A stretch of 64,000 nucleotides of DNA from Pseudoscleropodium purum (GCA_963969395.1 OZ017803.1:2666001-2730000); one strand, 5' to 3'. Counted from the first letter of the stretch, positions 48,108-61,535 are shown. Notes: generated by a model from the letters alone, not told the origin. Numbers and translations: made by a program.

Positions 48108-48705
48108 CCTTGACCCCTAAAGGACCAAATGTTCAAATTTTAAACAATGATTTAATGCAAATACATCCCAAGCATATAGAAATGTGTTTGTTCATCCATC
48201 ATTTTTTTTGAAGAATCTTGTGCTAATTCTTTTATAACATTTTTATGGCATATATTTAAAGACTTTGCTTTTCAAAATAATATTATATTATTCAATATTT
48301 ATTGGTAGGTATGTCTCCAAAAAGTAACCTTTTTAGTTCAAAAAAAGACCCTTCAAAAACACTTGAATAAATAAATTAAATAATTTTTTTCAAAAATTAC
48401 TACGATTAGAACTTGACATTTTGAATTTGAAGAAAAAAATTCTTGTTAAAATCACATATATTCAATTTAGAATTGATTTTTTCAACTTTTGAAGGAAGGA
48501 ACTTTCACTTTTTGACTTTAAATTTTATTGCAAAATCTTGAATTTTGTTTAACCTAATTTAATCATATACATATGATTTATAAAATATAGTATTCAATTA
48601 TTGTTTGAAAGTCATCATTAAATTATTTTTCTCAATTGTATATTATAATACATCCTTACAATTTTGGAAATTTGGACTATCTATTGGTCTTTTAGGAATT
48701 TCTTT
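48108..48705. mobile_element. Probable TIR element, family C
   Basis: Left end TTGACCCCTAAAGGACC is clear. The right end, GGTCTTTTAGGAATTTC near 48690-48705, is inferred by complementarity. Its interior (about 48150-48545) is homologous to 3885-4270. No ORF. Confidence 0.45.
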
Positions 48706-48970
48706 AATCATATTTAATTTAAACCCAACAATTCCTCCATTGGAAGTAATTAAATAAAGCACATGAAGTTGAAAACAAAAAATCTATATTTGGAAATCAA
48801 ATGACTAAAATTCCTACCAAAGCATTTTTTGGACTATAAAAACAAAAAAAATACCATTTCAAAAATTCTAAAGAATTTGTTGAGCCTAACTTGGCAATGG
48901 ATTACATGATTTGTTGAACCATCAAATAACTTGATCAATTTTTGCACTAATCATTTTTTTCTTTAGTTTG

Positions 48971-49552
48971 TAACTCCTAAAGGCCTAGAGCATCAAATTT
49001 TGGTGTCAACAATACTTTGAAGTTAAAGAAAACCTAACCAAGTTTCTATTTTTAGTACTATCAAAACTTTGATTTTGAAAATGATTGATTATGTTTTTCT
49101 TATTCAAGATTTTGTGCAAGGGTGTTCATTGCAATCTTGATTTTCCATAGTGTTGACAACTCATAGAAATGAGCCTCAAATACACTAGATCATGGAGAAA
49201 AAATCATACTAGAGATTTATTTAAAAGAATTGTAGAGTAGATTTTGAAAATCCATAAATTGATTGGAGTTATGAATATTAGGCCCTTTATTCTCTTATTT
49301 TTTTGGTGACCAACTTTTTAGATTTTGCATGTGAAGAAAAGATTGGAAGACTTCAAATCACTTTCATAGTTTTAACACCCTCATGATCAAATATTATAAT
49401 CTTTCTCTCTATGTGATCTCTAACATGTCAAAATTAAATTTGTACAATTACAATTAAAAAAATTGATAAAACTTATCAAAATGTAGGTTTTTTGTTCAAT
49501 TTAAAACAAATTTTTAGAATTTCAAAGAAGGTCTTAGGCATTTAAGGATTAA
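48971..49552. mobile_element. TIR element, family B, copy 2
   Basis: Begins TAACTCCTAAAGGCC and ends GGCATTTAAGGATTAA, a mutated version of the shared TTAACCCCTAAAGG terminus. Interior homologous to 45163-45767. No coding capacity. Confidence 0.6.
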
Positions 49553-50844
49553 TGAAGTATAGTTGAAAATATTCCAATTTTTCAATGTCTATTTCATGTA
49601 ATATTTCTAAGGAATTCCAATTAAAATCTTTGAAGTTCTAATTTCACGTGAATGATAAAAACTTCTCTTGTGCGCATTGAGTAGAAAAACTCATATTTGT
49701 TTTGCAAATGGCTTGAAGTATTTTATACAAAAATTGTTGTGTAGGCCATATTAATTGGAATGATTTTAATTCTCTATAGAGTTAAATCTACCCTATTCAC
49801 AAATATACAACAATCTATAAAAAAATTGCAATTATTTTAGAGTGGAACAAATTTTATGACAATACAACACCACCAAAAAATTTCATCTTAGTAAGAAGAT
49901 GTTTGCATTTCATTAGGATTTAGCAAGTAAAAATACACACAAAAATGTGCAAATGAATATGCAATGGATAAAATCTGGACTAAAACGAAATGCAAATTAA
50001 GTCCAGAAAATTCAACATAAAGACAAATGTGAACTGATTTTTTTTTAATAAAATATGAGTTTGTTATGAATTTTTAAAGTGTGCTACCCAAGATCTAAAA
50101 GAGTCTTTGAACTACCTCCAAACCAACAAAAAATGGTCATCTTACTCATCTAAAGCAATTATAATATTTTCTAACATGGTTTAAACATGAAGGTTTGAAA
50201 AAATCAATTCTTGTAATGAATTTATATTGAAAAGGTAGAAGTTTCTATTGTTAATAGTCACCAATCACTATCATCCAAGACATTGATTTTGTTTAGTAAT
50301 TCAACTTTATATAGTCCAAATCTGCTTTATTGAAAAAAACTATTATAAATTAGATTGATATAAGACTTTAAAGGATCATTCCCAACCAAAGTAAATTGAC
50401 CCTTTCATTCTTCCAACCCAAAATAACTGTTAATAATTACCCCCTATTTTGTGTCCCTTTATTTTTGTGTTTCTTCACCTCCACTATTTGATTTGAGGCC
50501 TTTGATTCCCAAACATGAATTCAAAATTTCTAAACTTTATGATAGGTAGTAAATAAAAAATTCCAATGTTCTTCCTAAGGATAAACCGTAGGTGGAATAA
50601 GGGGATCAATTCACCTTCACTGTCATTCCTTAGGTGTCTGTGATGATTCTTTTACCTATGATGGGTTAGTTTACTTAAACCCCAAATGCTAAAACCTCTA
50701 AACCCCTACACTCCAAAATTTTAAGGACTCTTAGGGTTTAAGAAGTAAACATCTCTAGGTTCAAATTTTTTGGAGACCGTGTGACAAAACTAGGATTTCA
50801 GTTTACCCCCGGCCTTGCTGCATCCGTTCAAACCCCGAAAGAAT

Positions 50845-50852
50845 GCGCCAAT
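50845..50852. promoter_or_regulatory. E2F-like site upstream of APC7
   Basis: GCGCCAAT reads ATTGGCGC on the other strand, matching the plant E2F/DP consensus WTTSSCGC. It lies about 0.6 kb before the APC7 ATG and about 120 bp before the probable transcript start. E2F control would suit a cell-cycle gene. This is a motif match only. Confidence 0.4.
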
Positions 50853-50863
50853 TCCCCATCCAG

Positions 50864-50877
50864 TGACGTGACGTGGC
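50864..50877. promoter_or_regulatory. Double ACGT (bZIP-type) motif upstream of APC7
   Basis: TGACGTGACGTGGC holds two overlapping TGACGTG units, the core bound by plant bZIP factors (G-box/C-box type). It lies 12 bp after the E2F-like site, so the two form a compact promoter block. Confidence 0.4.
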
Positions 50878-50965
50878 CCCCCTGAATTTCAAACTCCAAG
50901 CATCCGTCTTCCCCGCTAAGATATTCTGGGCTCCTCACTCTCCTCAAGTCCGTTTCACTGCTACA

Positions 50966-51003
50966 GCAAACAACGAACAACAACAAACAACAACAGCAAC
51001 AAC
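50966..51003 (+). repeat. CAA-rich leader of APC7
   Basis: Irregular CAA repeats (CAACAACAAACAACAACAGC) just before the upstream ORF. CAA-rich unstructured stretches are common in plant 5' leaders and favour ribosome scanning. This supports the view that the transcript begins near 50.96 kb. Confidence 0.5.
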
Positions 51004-51006
51004 CCG

Positions 51007-51054
51007 ATGAGCATTTTCAGGAAGACGACGATGCTCGAGCATGAAGAAGTTTGA
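51007..51054 (+). CDS. Upstream ORF (15 codons) in the APC7 leader
   Basis: A short ORF, MSIFRKTTMLEHEEV then TGA, lies 465 bp ahead of the APC7 ATG and just after a CAA-rich stretch that looks like the start of the transcript. Whether it is in the mature leader depends on an inferred leader intron. It could lower APC7 translation; no peptide function is implied. Confidence 0.35.
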   Translation: MSIFRKTTMLEHEEV

Positions 51055-51471
51055 GTGGCACACTTTGAATTGAACTGAAAATATAATCACTTCCGCGTTT
51101 CTTCTTTACCGCGATTCCATTCCCAACCTCGTGATTGGGATCGATTCTTGCTCTGCATCGTAGTCGCCATTGTGGATGATCATCAGGTGTGGGTCCTTGT
51201 GTGGAAATGGCGATCGTACCTCGTGTCCTTGGATTAGGTTTAGGTTTGGTTTGGTTTGGTATTGCATCACTTGATTAAGTTAGCTGGATCGTGATTGTTG
51301 ATGTTGAACCGAGTTGGGTTGATTTTGATTGATTTTTTTAATAGTTGGGTTGGTTTTTTAAGTTTTGATTGAGTTGAGACTGGTTGAGATTGTGGGCAGG
51401 TTCTTGTATCCAGATTTATTTCTGGTTGGAGTGACGATTTGGGTGAGGAGTTTTGAGAGAAGGCAGAGGCA

Positions 51472-54400
51472 ATGGGGAGCTCCATCGAAGTGCTCCGGGA
51501 GCAGATGACCTTTCTATTAGAGCAAGGCCTTCACGACTCTGCGGAAATGCTGGTGAATATTTATAGTTTGGTTCATAATCTTGATGATTGCTGTTGCTCT
51601 TGTGATTGTAAGGGTTATTGAAACTGTGGCTGTGTGTGTGTTTTGAATGGCAGGGGAGTTTTTTGATGAGCTTAGTCTCTACCAATGGCGAGCTTTCACC
51701 AAGTTATCGCGCTGAGAGTATGGTAATGATGTTCACTTGGAATGTCATTTATGTTGTGAAGTTTTGTCAAGTTCAATAAACATTTGTAGCGGGGGAGTTG
51801 AATCGGCTCCGCAAGATTTTCAGGGTGTGTTTCTTTCGATTCGGGAAGAGTACTTATTGGGAGTAAATTTCCTGCAGATATTGTATGGAGATGCTTTATA
51901 TGGTAGGAAAGAGTACTGCCGAGCTTTGGTAAGCACCCCCTTCGTACTTTTGAAGATGAATTTTTTAGTAGTTGAATTCAATTGATTGATTGATTAATCC
52001 CTTACTAGCGCGTTGGTTACTTCATTAGGGTTAATCATTTGTACAAAGTGTGCAATTTGATGGAGATTGTGTTGAGCAGTTGTGTGCTCTTGCTGCCAGA
52101 ATGTGTACAGGCAGGCCCTTCAATTGTGTCGTGCCACTCCCAAGCAAACTTTGAGCGGCACTCGGACTCCTGCGCAGTCCAGGCCGCCCTCTGCTGCCAG
52201 CACTGCTCAGGACTCCAAAATCAATGAGAATGAGGTAAGATTCTTTTCCAGGGTTTAACTAACTTCCTAGTTTTTTTCATTAGCTGAAACCCGAGGCTCT
52301 TGATTTGGTTTAACTTGTACGGATTGTTTGAATTTGGCCAATGACTTCAGTTGATTTTGGTTTAAGATCTATGTTATGTTCTTTGTCCAAATACGAGGGA
52401 TAATTGAATGAAAGAACGAATGATTTCCCACATCCTGCGTGTTTTTGAATTTGCTTCCCTTAACAGGTTAAATACAAAATTGGGCTCTGCCATCTTGCTG
52501 TGCATGACACTAGAGCTGCACTTTCGGAGGTGAGATACCATGCCTGTTCACTATTGGATATCATCTTGTTGTTCGGGGGATCGTAAGTCAAGATTGAAAT
52601 GTGCAAAGAGTCTTTTGCATTTACTTACCCATTTCCTCATTCGAAATGCAGATGGAGGGGATTCCATCAAAGGCAAGGACTCTTCGTATAAATCTGACGT
52701 TGGCTAAGCTATATCGACTTACAGGCTATGATCGTGTTGCCACTGGATCTTATCGAGAGTGTTTAAGGTAGTTTTCGCTGATAATCCACAAGATTTATTA
52801 ACATGAGCATTGCATCATCGTCGTGGAAATGTACTTTCTGAGGTTTGTTGAAAAAGTGGAAGTCAAGATATGTTTCAGAATTTCAGGAAATTCGAGGGGA
52901 CGTCATGCAAAGCAATCACAGCGTTTTTGTTTTTTATTAACCATAGCAAGTTTCGGTTTCTTGTATCCCTAATAATACATAGTGGTGTAACCGCAGGCAA
53001 TGCCCTTTTGTTCTAGAGGCTATCGTTGCTTTGGCAGAACTTAAGATTTCATCGAAAGATATCCATGCTCTCTTTCCTCTGGTGAGATTGAAGTCTTTGG
53101 TAGTAAAATGGACAGCTGCAATCTTTTGTTTTTTGTAAGACGACTTTCTAAAGGATTCGCTATGGACCGCCACATGGTACTCACAGGTTTTTAAATTTCT
53201 TGGACAGGGTTCAGGTAAGGTTAGTCGTTCAGCAACCGATCATCTCGAGCCAGTACGTTGGTTACAGGTATGCTACATTCATAAGTAACTAGTATTTTCG
53301 CAAGTCTTATCATCACTCATCGGGTCAATTTGGATTATTATTGTGCTTTTAAGACCCAGCTTATAGACATTTTACTCCTGAACTGATACTGTCGCCTCCG
53401 TTGCACTGAACTGCAGAAATTTGCCGATGGTCATTCCAGCATTGCGGCACATGACCATAAAGGTATCTTATTATGCTTGATGCTGTTAGCTGATGCTTGC
53501 CAGTTGGAGAGAGATATTCAGTTGCGTCAGCTTCGGACTTGAGTTCGTCTTGTAAAATGTGGTGTGATTCCACTCCGGAGTTTAACCATTTCTTTTGCAA
53601 ACGGTATTTGGTTTGACTATTTTCTCATTTTCGGGTGAATCAACTCGATACAGGAGGTTTGGAGCATTTCCATGGTCTTGGACAACGCTTCCCCAACAAT
53701 CCCTGCCTTCTACTAGAAAGTGCGAAGGTGGGCACATAGGGTAGCCTTACACCTGGTTTCTAGTGTTCTCTGCCATCTCCGTTTGGTAAACCACTGGGCT
53801 GTTCACGTGATATGATTTGGTTAATTCTAGGAAGGTGACTCATCAGTTGTCTGTGCAGGCAGAGATGGCTTTAATGAAAAATAGTGAAGCTGCTTACAGT
53901 TTTGAGAAGGTATTTACTTGACTACAAAACATGTTTCTGTTCTATTGCTGCTAAGAGAAATTATGTTCATTCCCATGTATTAGGTTCAGAATATCGAAAG
54001 CATATAGTTGTCCGCTTGAGTTTGATTAGTTAACGCATTTGGTAGTTCGACGTCATTTAGCTATTTACCTCGATATCTTCGTTATTGATGTCAGGTTTAC
54101 ATGAAAGTACTAGTCAGTCTAACAACGAAGGGATGGCATTCTCTTGAGCAGGCTAGGCAGATTGACCAATTCAATGTATCAAGTATGGATGAATATGCAA
54201 TGTTGCTGCGAACCCGCGGAGATCACATCGAACTGAACCGACTGGTCCATGAACTTCTCAATATTGACTCAACGAGGCCTGAGGTTTGGGTTGCAGCGGC
54301 TGTTTATTGGGAAATGCGAGATGATAAGAACAGGGCTCTTAACTACCTAGACAAAGTATGATTTCTTACACCATCTCTACCAATATGTAGAGATCTGTTT

Positions 54401-56034
54401 CTTGGAGCAGAGATAGCGAAGCATTTAGAGACTTTCAGTAGAATATATATTAGTATTATTCCTTTAGGATGAGAGCTATTTTGAAATTCTCATTCAACTT
54501 CTGGGGCAGAAGCGAAATCAGGATTGGTAAAAACGGACAACATCTGAGTAATAACTAGCCTAGCTTGTGTTATTTCCTGTGCAAGAAGGTAGTGTTGAGT
54601 CATGTTGCTGGGGTTGCAAGCAGTTGCTTACTAATTTATTTTTAACATGTTTCATGTTTGCCTATCTGGTTCACAGAGCATTCGGGTTGATGATAGACAT
54701 ACAAGCGCCTATATCGTGAAGGTAACTGGTGTGCCCTGATTTTTTAGAGTTCAATTCGTTGAATCTAATCTCACAGAAGCTAATTCTAAGTTATGCTTCA
54801 CTTAGTTGAGACTATTAATCGCGTTAATGTTCTGATGTCACGACAGAATCTAGTATGCTTTCGGATGAGTTCTATTTGGCAATGTATGAATGTTCTTGCA
54901 CAAGGCCGAATCGAACTTTCAGTACTTCGTAGTTCAGCACAACTGTTGGGAACCTCCATCCATTGTAAATTTTGTTCCCTGAGCGCTATTTTGAACACCA
55001 TTTGCGCAGGGAAATATTTCTCTAACTTTGAATCGACCTGAGGCTGCTGTAATGGCATTCAGAAAAGCCCAAGCCCTTAAGCCAGATCTTCGGTCTTACC
55101 AAGGTAGTCATCAATGTCGCTCTGCTTTCGACATGAAGCTCTTGGATGTATTTTCTTTCTCATACTCATGGGCAGGTTTCCTCTTCATTTACTTACATTA
55201 TCAAGTTGCTTTGACAATACTCAAGCTGCATTTGGGGGAATGCCATAATTAGCACTGTTGACAGTGCTTCATATATCTCGCAGGATTAGTTAGAGCATAT
55301 TTAGCAATCCCAAAGCACAAGGAAGCCCTTTGCGCTGCTCGGGAAGCCATGAAAGCTATGCCGCAATCTGCCAAGGCCCTAACTCTAGTTGGGGATGTGT
55401 ATGCCCATCATCCAGACGGCCGGGAAAAGGTTATACCCTGAAAACAACTACCCTAGAGGTCAAATATAATAGGTCAGCATTCCGCCTCTTCTGTTTTCAC
55501 AGGACGTTTTTGGCACTTTTTTTGTATTAACAATTGTTATTGATTGTAGGCAAGAAGGTTTTACGAATCAGCACTGAGATTAGAGCCAACTTACCTGGGG
55601 GCGGTTCTTGCCTTGGCTGACCTATACGCTATGGAAGGTCGAAACGAGGAAGCCATATCGCTACTACAGCGGTATTTGAGGACCTGGACTGATGATGCAA
55701 TGCATACTAAACTAGCACAGATATTGGCTGCTACTGATAAACTTGGTGATTCCTTGTCGCATTACCAGACTGCTCTGAGGTAAGTACTTCATTTTTGTTC
55801 ACCCTACCGGCATGTACCATTCTTCTTCTCAATCCTTTTCTGCGTCAATGCCAAGGTTGACGTCCAATTCTGTTCATTTTCTGCAGCATCAATCCAGCAA
55901 ATGATGCGGCTAAGAAAGGTCTGGAGCGACTGGAAAAGCAAATGAAGGGTGTAGACCCAGATGCATTAGAGGATGAAGAAGAAAATGAAGGGGAGGATGC
56001 AGACGCAGATGCAGAGGAAGGTGAATTTTTGTAG
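51472..56034 (+). CDS. APC7: Anaphase-promoting complex subunit 7, TPR protein (17 exons, 565 aa)
   Basis: TPR scaffold subunit of the APC/C ubiquitin ligase, which drives mitotic exit by targeting cyclins and securin. Exons: 51472-51552, 51654-51722, 51878-51928, 52100-52234, 52467-52529, 52652-52767, 52997-53081, 53208-53267, 53417-53462, 53654-53727, 53859-53909, 54152-54355, 54677-54721, 55010-55103, 55284-55429, 55550-55779, 55887-56034. The sum is 1698 nt with every GT-AG junction in phase. Characteristic stretches are LYGDALYGRKEYCRAL, VKYKIGLCHLAV, MDEYAMLLRTRGD, RPEVWVAAAVYWEMR, SLTLNRPEAAVMAFRKAQAL and FYESALRLEPTYLGAVLALA. These are tandem TPR helices with the alternating Gly/Ala/Pro spacing of the family. 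Length is close to the plant APC7 size I remember. The C-terminus is an acidic tail (EDEEENEGEDADADAEEGEF). The start ATG is the first one in frame and opens MGSSIEVLREQM. Confidence 0.95.
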
Positions 56035-57500
56035 CACACTCAGGATTTAGGTTACACGAAAGTCCTCCCCTTTTTCGCATGTACAATTTAGGCTTCAGTT
56101 TCACAAAGAACTGACTATACCCATTCTTTTAATTTGTACAGAGGTATCAAACCTCGTCCTTACAGATGCCCTTATCATTCAAGGCGTCAGGCATCCTCAC
56201 AGTGCTCAGTCTTACAGATTTTTCAACGCATCCTCTATGGAGGAGGCTTTCCAAGGCACCGCCACTTGCAACTTGTTTCTTCTTGACTCCTGAAATTGGT
56301 CCTGTATATCATTTGGTGGAAAGTGTGATCGGATCACTAACTTGCTTTTTTCCCTGTCATCTGTGTACACTTTACCGATACTGTCCGCTTCTTGAATTGA
56401 CCTGTTCATTTGCTATCATCGCTACCTGGAAACTAAGGCTTTTCTATTTCAGTTTGTATTCTATCGTGCGTTCCAATGCAGCTTCTCGACTTTGAACTAG
56501 GTAACATACTAAACCATTATGCAGGTTCCCCCACTGGACTACCGTCATCATGTAAGTTTGGATTGTTGTGTCGAAGTTTCTTTTGTCGAGATATACCTTA
56601 CTCAGCCAATTCAAGTCCTTCGAAGAATTGAACTTTACCTTTCTAGTGGATTATGGCGAAGAATTTTTTCATTAGTTCTTAATTCTTTCGGAGCCCTGCT
56701 CGTACACGCTGACGCCATCTTTTCAACACAGATTACAGCCATCATGATTATTATCCACTGCAGAGTATTGTCAGGCTTGCCAGAGCATGCAAGGAGTGGA
56801 GATGTGGATTTTTCAGGTGAACTCTCTTTGTGCACGTTGCTGTGCAACTCGAGGTGAAAGTAAAGGTGTGAAGAATGCAGGCTGTAAGCACAGTACCAGG
56901 ATTATTGTGTCGGAAGAGAATATTCTGCCGGCAATGGAAGACCACAGTCACCATCTTTCGTCCACTTCAAGTTGGTTGTGCATTTTAAGTTTCCCTTGGA
57001 TCGAGCGTCGCTGTTGGATCATTGGAAGTGCATGGCTTCAGTTCTAGGTAGATGAATTCATGGGCTTTTGTGGTAGAAGTTTTCGTATATTTGACCTGCC
57101 GTCTGCTCATAAGTAGACATTTACTCTTGAAAACTTTCCTACCGAGCAATGCTTTCTCGAGTTCTGTTTCTTTCGGAACCCTGCTGTGAGGCAGTGTCCT
57201 CTGACGACCCTTGTTACTATGACTATGACGATTGCATCTAGCATCGTTGTTCTCTGCAGAAAATTGTCACCGTGTTCAAGATCGTGTTGGGAACATGGTG
57301 ACAGGAACACCTCATATTATTACCGTATAACTCAAGTAATGACATTTTCTACTATAAATGAGTACACGTGAAGTATTCAAATACTTAACCTTCAGCAAAT
57401 AGTTGCCAACAAGCTCAACACTACCGGTAGTCTTCGCAACGCTAATCAACTCCATTTACTCCATTTGCATTAGTTAATAGAGTTATGTTATTTTACTTGT
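56035..57500. other. APC7 3' flank, moderate GC, no protein seen
   Basis: Base composition resembles transcribed DNA, unlike the AT-rich DNA beyond. Open frames of 109 and 112 codons (56166-56495, 56519-56857) show no recognisable domain and differ in frame. A long spliced 3' UTR or a non-coding transcript would explain it; neither can be shown here. Confidence 0.4.
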
Positions 57501-58177
57501 AAATGTGTAAGCCTTTCTGAGTGTTTCTCTTTTAACCCTGGAGCCACTCTGACGTCCATTTTTTGGAAAATGAACAGATTGAAGTTTTTGTTTCTGTCTC
57601 GTTCCTATTTGGATGAAAGTCATCCTAATTATTAGTGATATTTTATTAAGTTCTTGTCTTATCTAATGGTTGGATTTGGTGTTACTAGAATACAAATTTT
57701 TCTAAAATTACAAATGTGGAAGTATGTCAAGTGGTCAAATTGCATTGACTCTAGTTCAAAACTAGATTAGCAAAAATGAGGTCTTAGATGTAAAGAACAC
57801 AAAAATTTCAAAAAATCACCATGTTAAAGAGAACCTCATTTTGAATCCATTCCAATAAGTTTTGCTCAAAAAATGAAAATATTTTGTTTGTAATCAAATT
57901 TTGAATGAATTTTGAAATTCTCCTTTCCAAATTTATAGAAAAATATTGGTGATAGTATTGGTCAATCTAACCTTACAAATGGAATCTAAAATTCAAAATC
58001 TACAATGTTCCTTTGTATATCAATTCAAAAATATTCTTCCAAATAGCACTTTAAAATGGTTTTCTCCAAATTGCTAATTCAATATTGAATGTGCCCAATG
58101 GAGCAAAAAAATTATAATTCAATATCTATTTGTATAGATGTTTAAAGGGTTTGCTTATAAGTGTGCCTACTAGTTTT

Positions 58178-58301
58178 GAGTGTGAAATTGTATACAAAGT
58201 TGTAAGATTATAATAAGAGAAATGCGAATATCTTATTTTGAATGTGAAATTGTATATGAATTGTAAAATTATAATAAGAGAAATGTACATATTCTATTTT
58301 T
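58178..58301. repeat. 62-bp tandem duplication
   Basis: Two adjacent units beginning GAGTGTGAAATTGTATA (58178) and GAATGTGAAATTGTATA (58240), both containing ATTATAATAAGAGAAATG. Recent local duplication in AT-rich DNA. Confidence 0.75.
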
Positions 58302-61229
58302 AGTATGCTACCTTGTCCCACAATCTTATAGAAATTTGCATATTAGAGTTTTTAGGATAGGAAGTAACATTAATAACTAGGTTTTAGAACACAAAAATGT
58401 ACTTCCAAAAACCTTAAGTTCAAATGAACAGCTGTCAAATTCATTACACAATCGACCATGCAATTGTTGAAATGTAATTTCTTCTAATAAGTAGAAATTG
58501 CAAATAAAACATTTGCATGTTTAAATTTTCAATGGTGAAAATCATGAAAACACTTTACTCTTTCCATTGGGCCTATTTCCAAAGGAATTGGATACATACA
58601 ATTTTATAGATCTCAAATAAAATAAAATTGACAAGCTTTATTCTTCTAGTGATGGTACATTTATATCTTTGTGAGTCTCTCAAGTATCAAATATTTACCT
58701 TTAAAAAAAGCTTTCAATAGTAAACCCTACTACATAACCCTTTAAAATCTCTGAAATGGTCAAAAGAATTTAATTGTCCACATACAAATGAGTCAAAATT
58801 TTGGATCAAATATTTATTTTTTTCAATGAAAAATAAAGTTTCTAATAGTTAACCTTCAATATAATTAGTAAAAAAAATTTAATGATCAAAGGAATTTAAC
58901 TACACATTCACAAATGAATCAAAAATTTTGAACAACTATAAGTGGTCACTTAAACAATTAGGGAATAATGGCACATCCTTTGAAGGACAACCAATCTTTC
59001 AAGAAATTGGTGCTTGAGAAGATTGTCTACAAGAATAATCTAATTACTAATTGTTTTCATTAGGAAGATTGTCTACACAAGTGATTTGAATACAATTGTT
59101 TTTATCATTAATATTAGGCAATGCAAAACTTCAACTTGAAGTTTAATTTATTTCTATGAAGGTGATAACCAAACATATATATATCATTGCCATATCTTAA
59201 GGCCTCTTTTCATGCCATTGGCCAATATAATTTATTTGAAGGGATACATTAGGATTGATCCTAGCTCTTTGCTATGTTTTAAACTCATTGTTTACACACA
59301 AAGTCTATACAAGTAACATTGGATGGAGAGAATTCATATATATATATATGGCTTTACATAATTGTAAAAAAATTAAGCATAACTTGCATTGGTTTTCCAT
59401 TAGCAATAAATATTATTATGTAGGATTCATATTCAAAAGTAGAATAGCAAGCAAAATAAACTTTATTCTATAATTGAAAAAGGCAATGCAATGAAAAGTT
59501 GTCCCCCTTCCCTTCACTTATGTTCCACTTGAGTTTGATAAAGTTACATGTTGGAGTCACATTTGAAGAAGGCTTCATAATACCAAGGCTAATGTTTAAA
59601 GCAATTATATCATTATTCTATTGGTTGGATCATATGAAGATTATAGAGTCTATAATTCTTTTCCCCTTTAAGCTTTTAAATCAAACTAATAGTGCCCTTA
59701 AGCTTTTGGAGTATAATTTATATCACAAAACATTGTATCCCTTGATTATCATAGTTTCAATATTAATTTACTAATATTATTTTCTATTGTTTTAGTACAC
59801 CCTTAAAATATTGTAGTCTTTGGAGTCCAAAGACATTGAAAAGGATATTTTTTCTAGTCTTTCCAAATTAAAATAAAATCTTGTGGTGAAATGTTATCTA
59901 TATTAGGTTAAGTTTGTTTCTAAAGTAACCGCTAGTGAAGTACTGGAATTAAAACAACTTAGATTTCTCATTCATCATGGAATATTCTTTTGAATAAATA
60001 TGAAATTTTCATTAAATTTTTTTAATGTATTTTAAAAGTAATAATTTAAAAACTATTTAAGTAATTATAGCATTAATTCCTTGAAGCTTACTTTATTACA
60101 ACTACTACACAATATATAGTAATGGATCTATGGTGCATAATTTGTAAATCTACACAAGAAATGGTCTAGAAGGGAGGAGAAGAATCCACATAAGGAACTT
60201 CTATTTTCAATCTACAAATACACAAAATATTGAACAACATTGCATTTTAGGTTGTTATCTAATAGTTCGCTCCAACTCATATTTGTAGCAGGTGATTTTA
60301 AAGGATGCATTACATAAGTCAAGCTTAGCGTACATGTATGACTCATTTGTATGAATTGTTTGATATATAATATTTGTATATGTACTATTGTGTGGGTTGT
60401 GTTTAACAATAGTTAGAGTGTACATGTTGTACTAATTAATCCCAAAAATACATACAAATTTTTGAATTACAAGAGGGACATATTTGAATACTTCAAATTT
60501 TAAGATGTAGAAAAATGGGCAAAAAATAGAAATAGAAAAAAAAAAATAGGGACATATCTATTGTAAAATAATAACTAAATGGCCCCCCAATAAATTTTTT
60601 TGATCCATGTATATATGGATTACAAAGTATAGTGAAATACTTGGGGTTTTAATATGAAACTTAAAATTGCCATAATATCTAATGGTGAAAACATTCTAAC
60701 TATTAAAATATCTCTTAAATTTTTTTTATTATTTGAAAATTTAAATATTGTATTAATAACCAATTTTATGTTTTATATTCACCCACATTGCTTGCAATTC
60801 AAATAACTCTTAAATTTCATGTCATTAATAAAATAGAACAACTTAAAATGAATTATAAAGAACTGTCAGTATATTCAATAAATTTTAAAATAAATACTAT
60901 TACTAGAGACTTTGGATATTAAAATGATACTCTTACAGTTCTGAACTTTCCCAAAAATTGAAATAATTGATGGGGTTATATGAAACAAAGATTCTTATAT
61001 AGATTGTACTAATCAAAATTTGAATGTGAGTCTTTCAAAAAAAATGTTTACAAAATTTCAAAAACAATGGTGTGTCCAATGTCATTGCCACCGTTGAAAT
61101 GGAAGTAAAAATGAATTTTAAAATTTTTAATTCATAAAAACTTTGAAATTCATAATTTTCACATCAAAGCCTGTGTATCTTTCTTCACTACGAGTTTTCA
61201 AATGTTGCCATAAATGGAGTTAAAGAATA

Positions 61230-61508
61230 AATTAGTAGATTTTTGGGGCCTTTCGATGCCTGTGAGTTATCATAGCCTGCGAACGCAAGAAATAAGTTCG
61301 GCATAGCGGTCTGATGTGGCCGAGACCTTGCCACATCATTGACCAATTTTTTAATTTTTAATTTTTTTTGCATTTTGGAGACTAATGTATTTTATTTTAT
61401 TTATGAAAAAAAAAATTCTGAGAGCAGGCCATTCTCCTCGTTGTGGGAAACAGCTGCAGGGGATCAGGCCCAAAACAAGCTTCTAGACCCCCCAAAACTC
61501 TTCTAATG
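61230..61508. mobile_element. 279-bp inverted-terminal element, copy 2
   Basis: Collinear with 26289-26573, with similarity running from TAGATTTTTGGGGCC to CCCCAAAACTCTTCTAATG. The left terminus is slightly mutated (AATTAGTAGA). The hairpin arms here are TGATGTGG/CCACATCA (61312-61338). Confidence 0.7.
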
Positions 61509-61535
61509 CTTGGCCTAGGAAATCTCAATGTAACA

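Larger units (their letters stand above)
44709..50843. other. Transposon-rich intergenic block after GMI1
   Basis: About 0.4 kb of GMI1 3' flank, then family B, A, C and B elements at 45163, 46135, 48108 and 48971, then unique AT-rich DNA. No coding sequence. Confidence 0.6.

Noticed and set aside
51231..51260. Telomere-like GGTTTAGGTTTGG stretch
   Set aside because: Not the plant telomere unit TTTAGGG and too short; it fits a T/G-rich leader intron of APC7.
56166..56857. 109- and 112-codon frames after APC7
   Set aside because: No recognisable motifs, different frames, and no splice pattern joining them into a protein.
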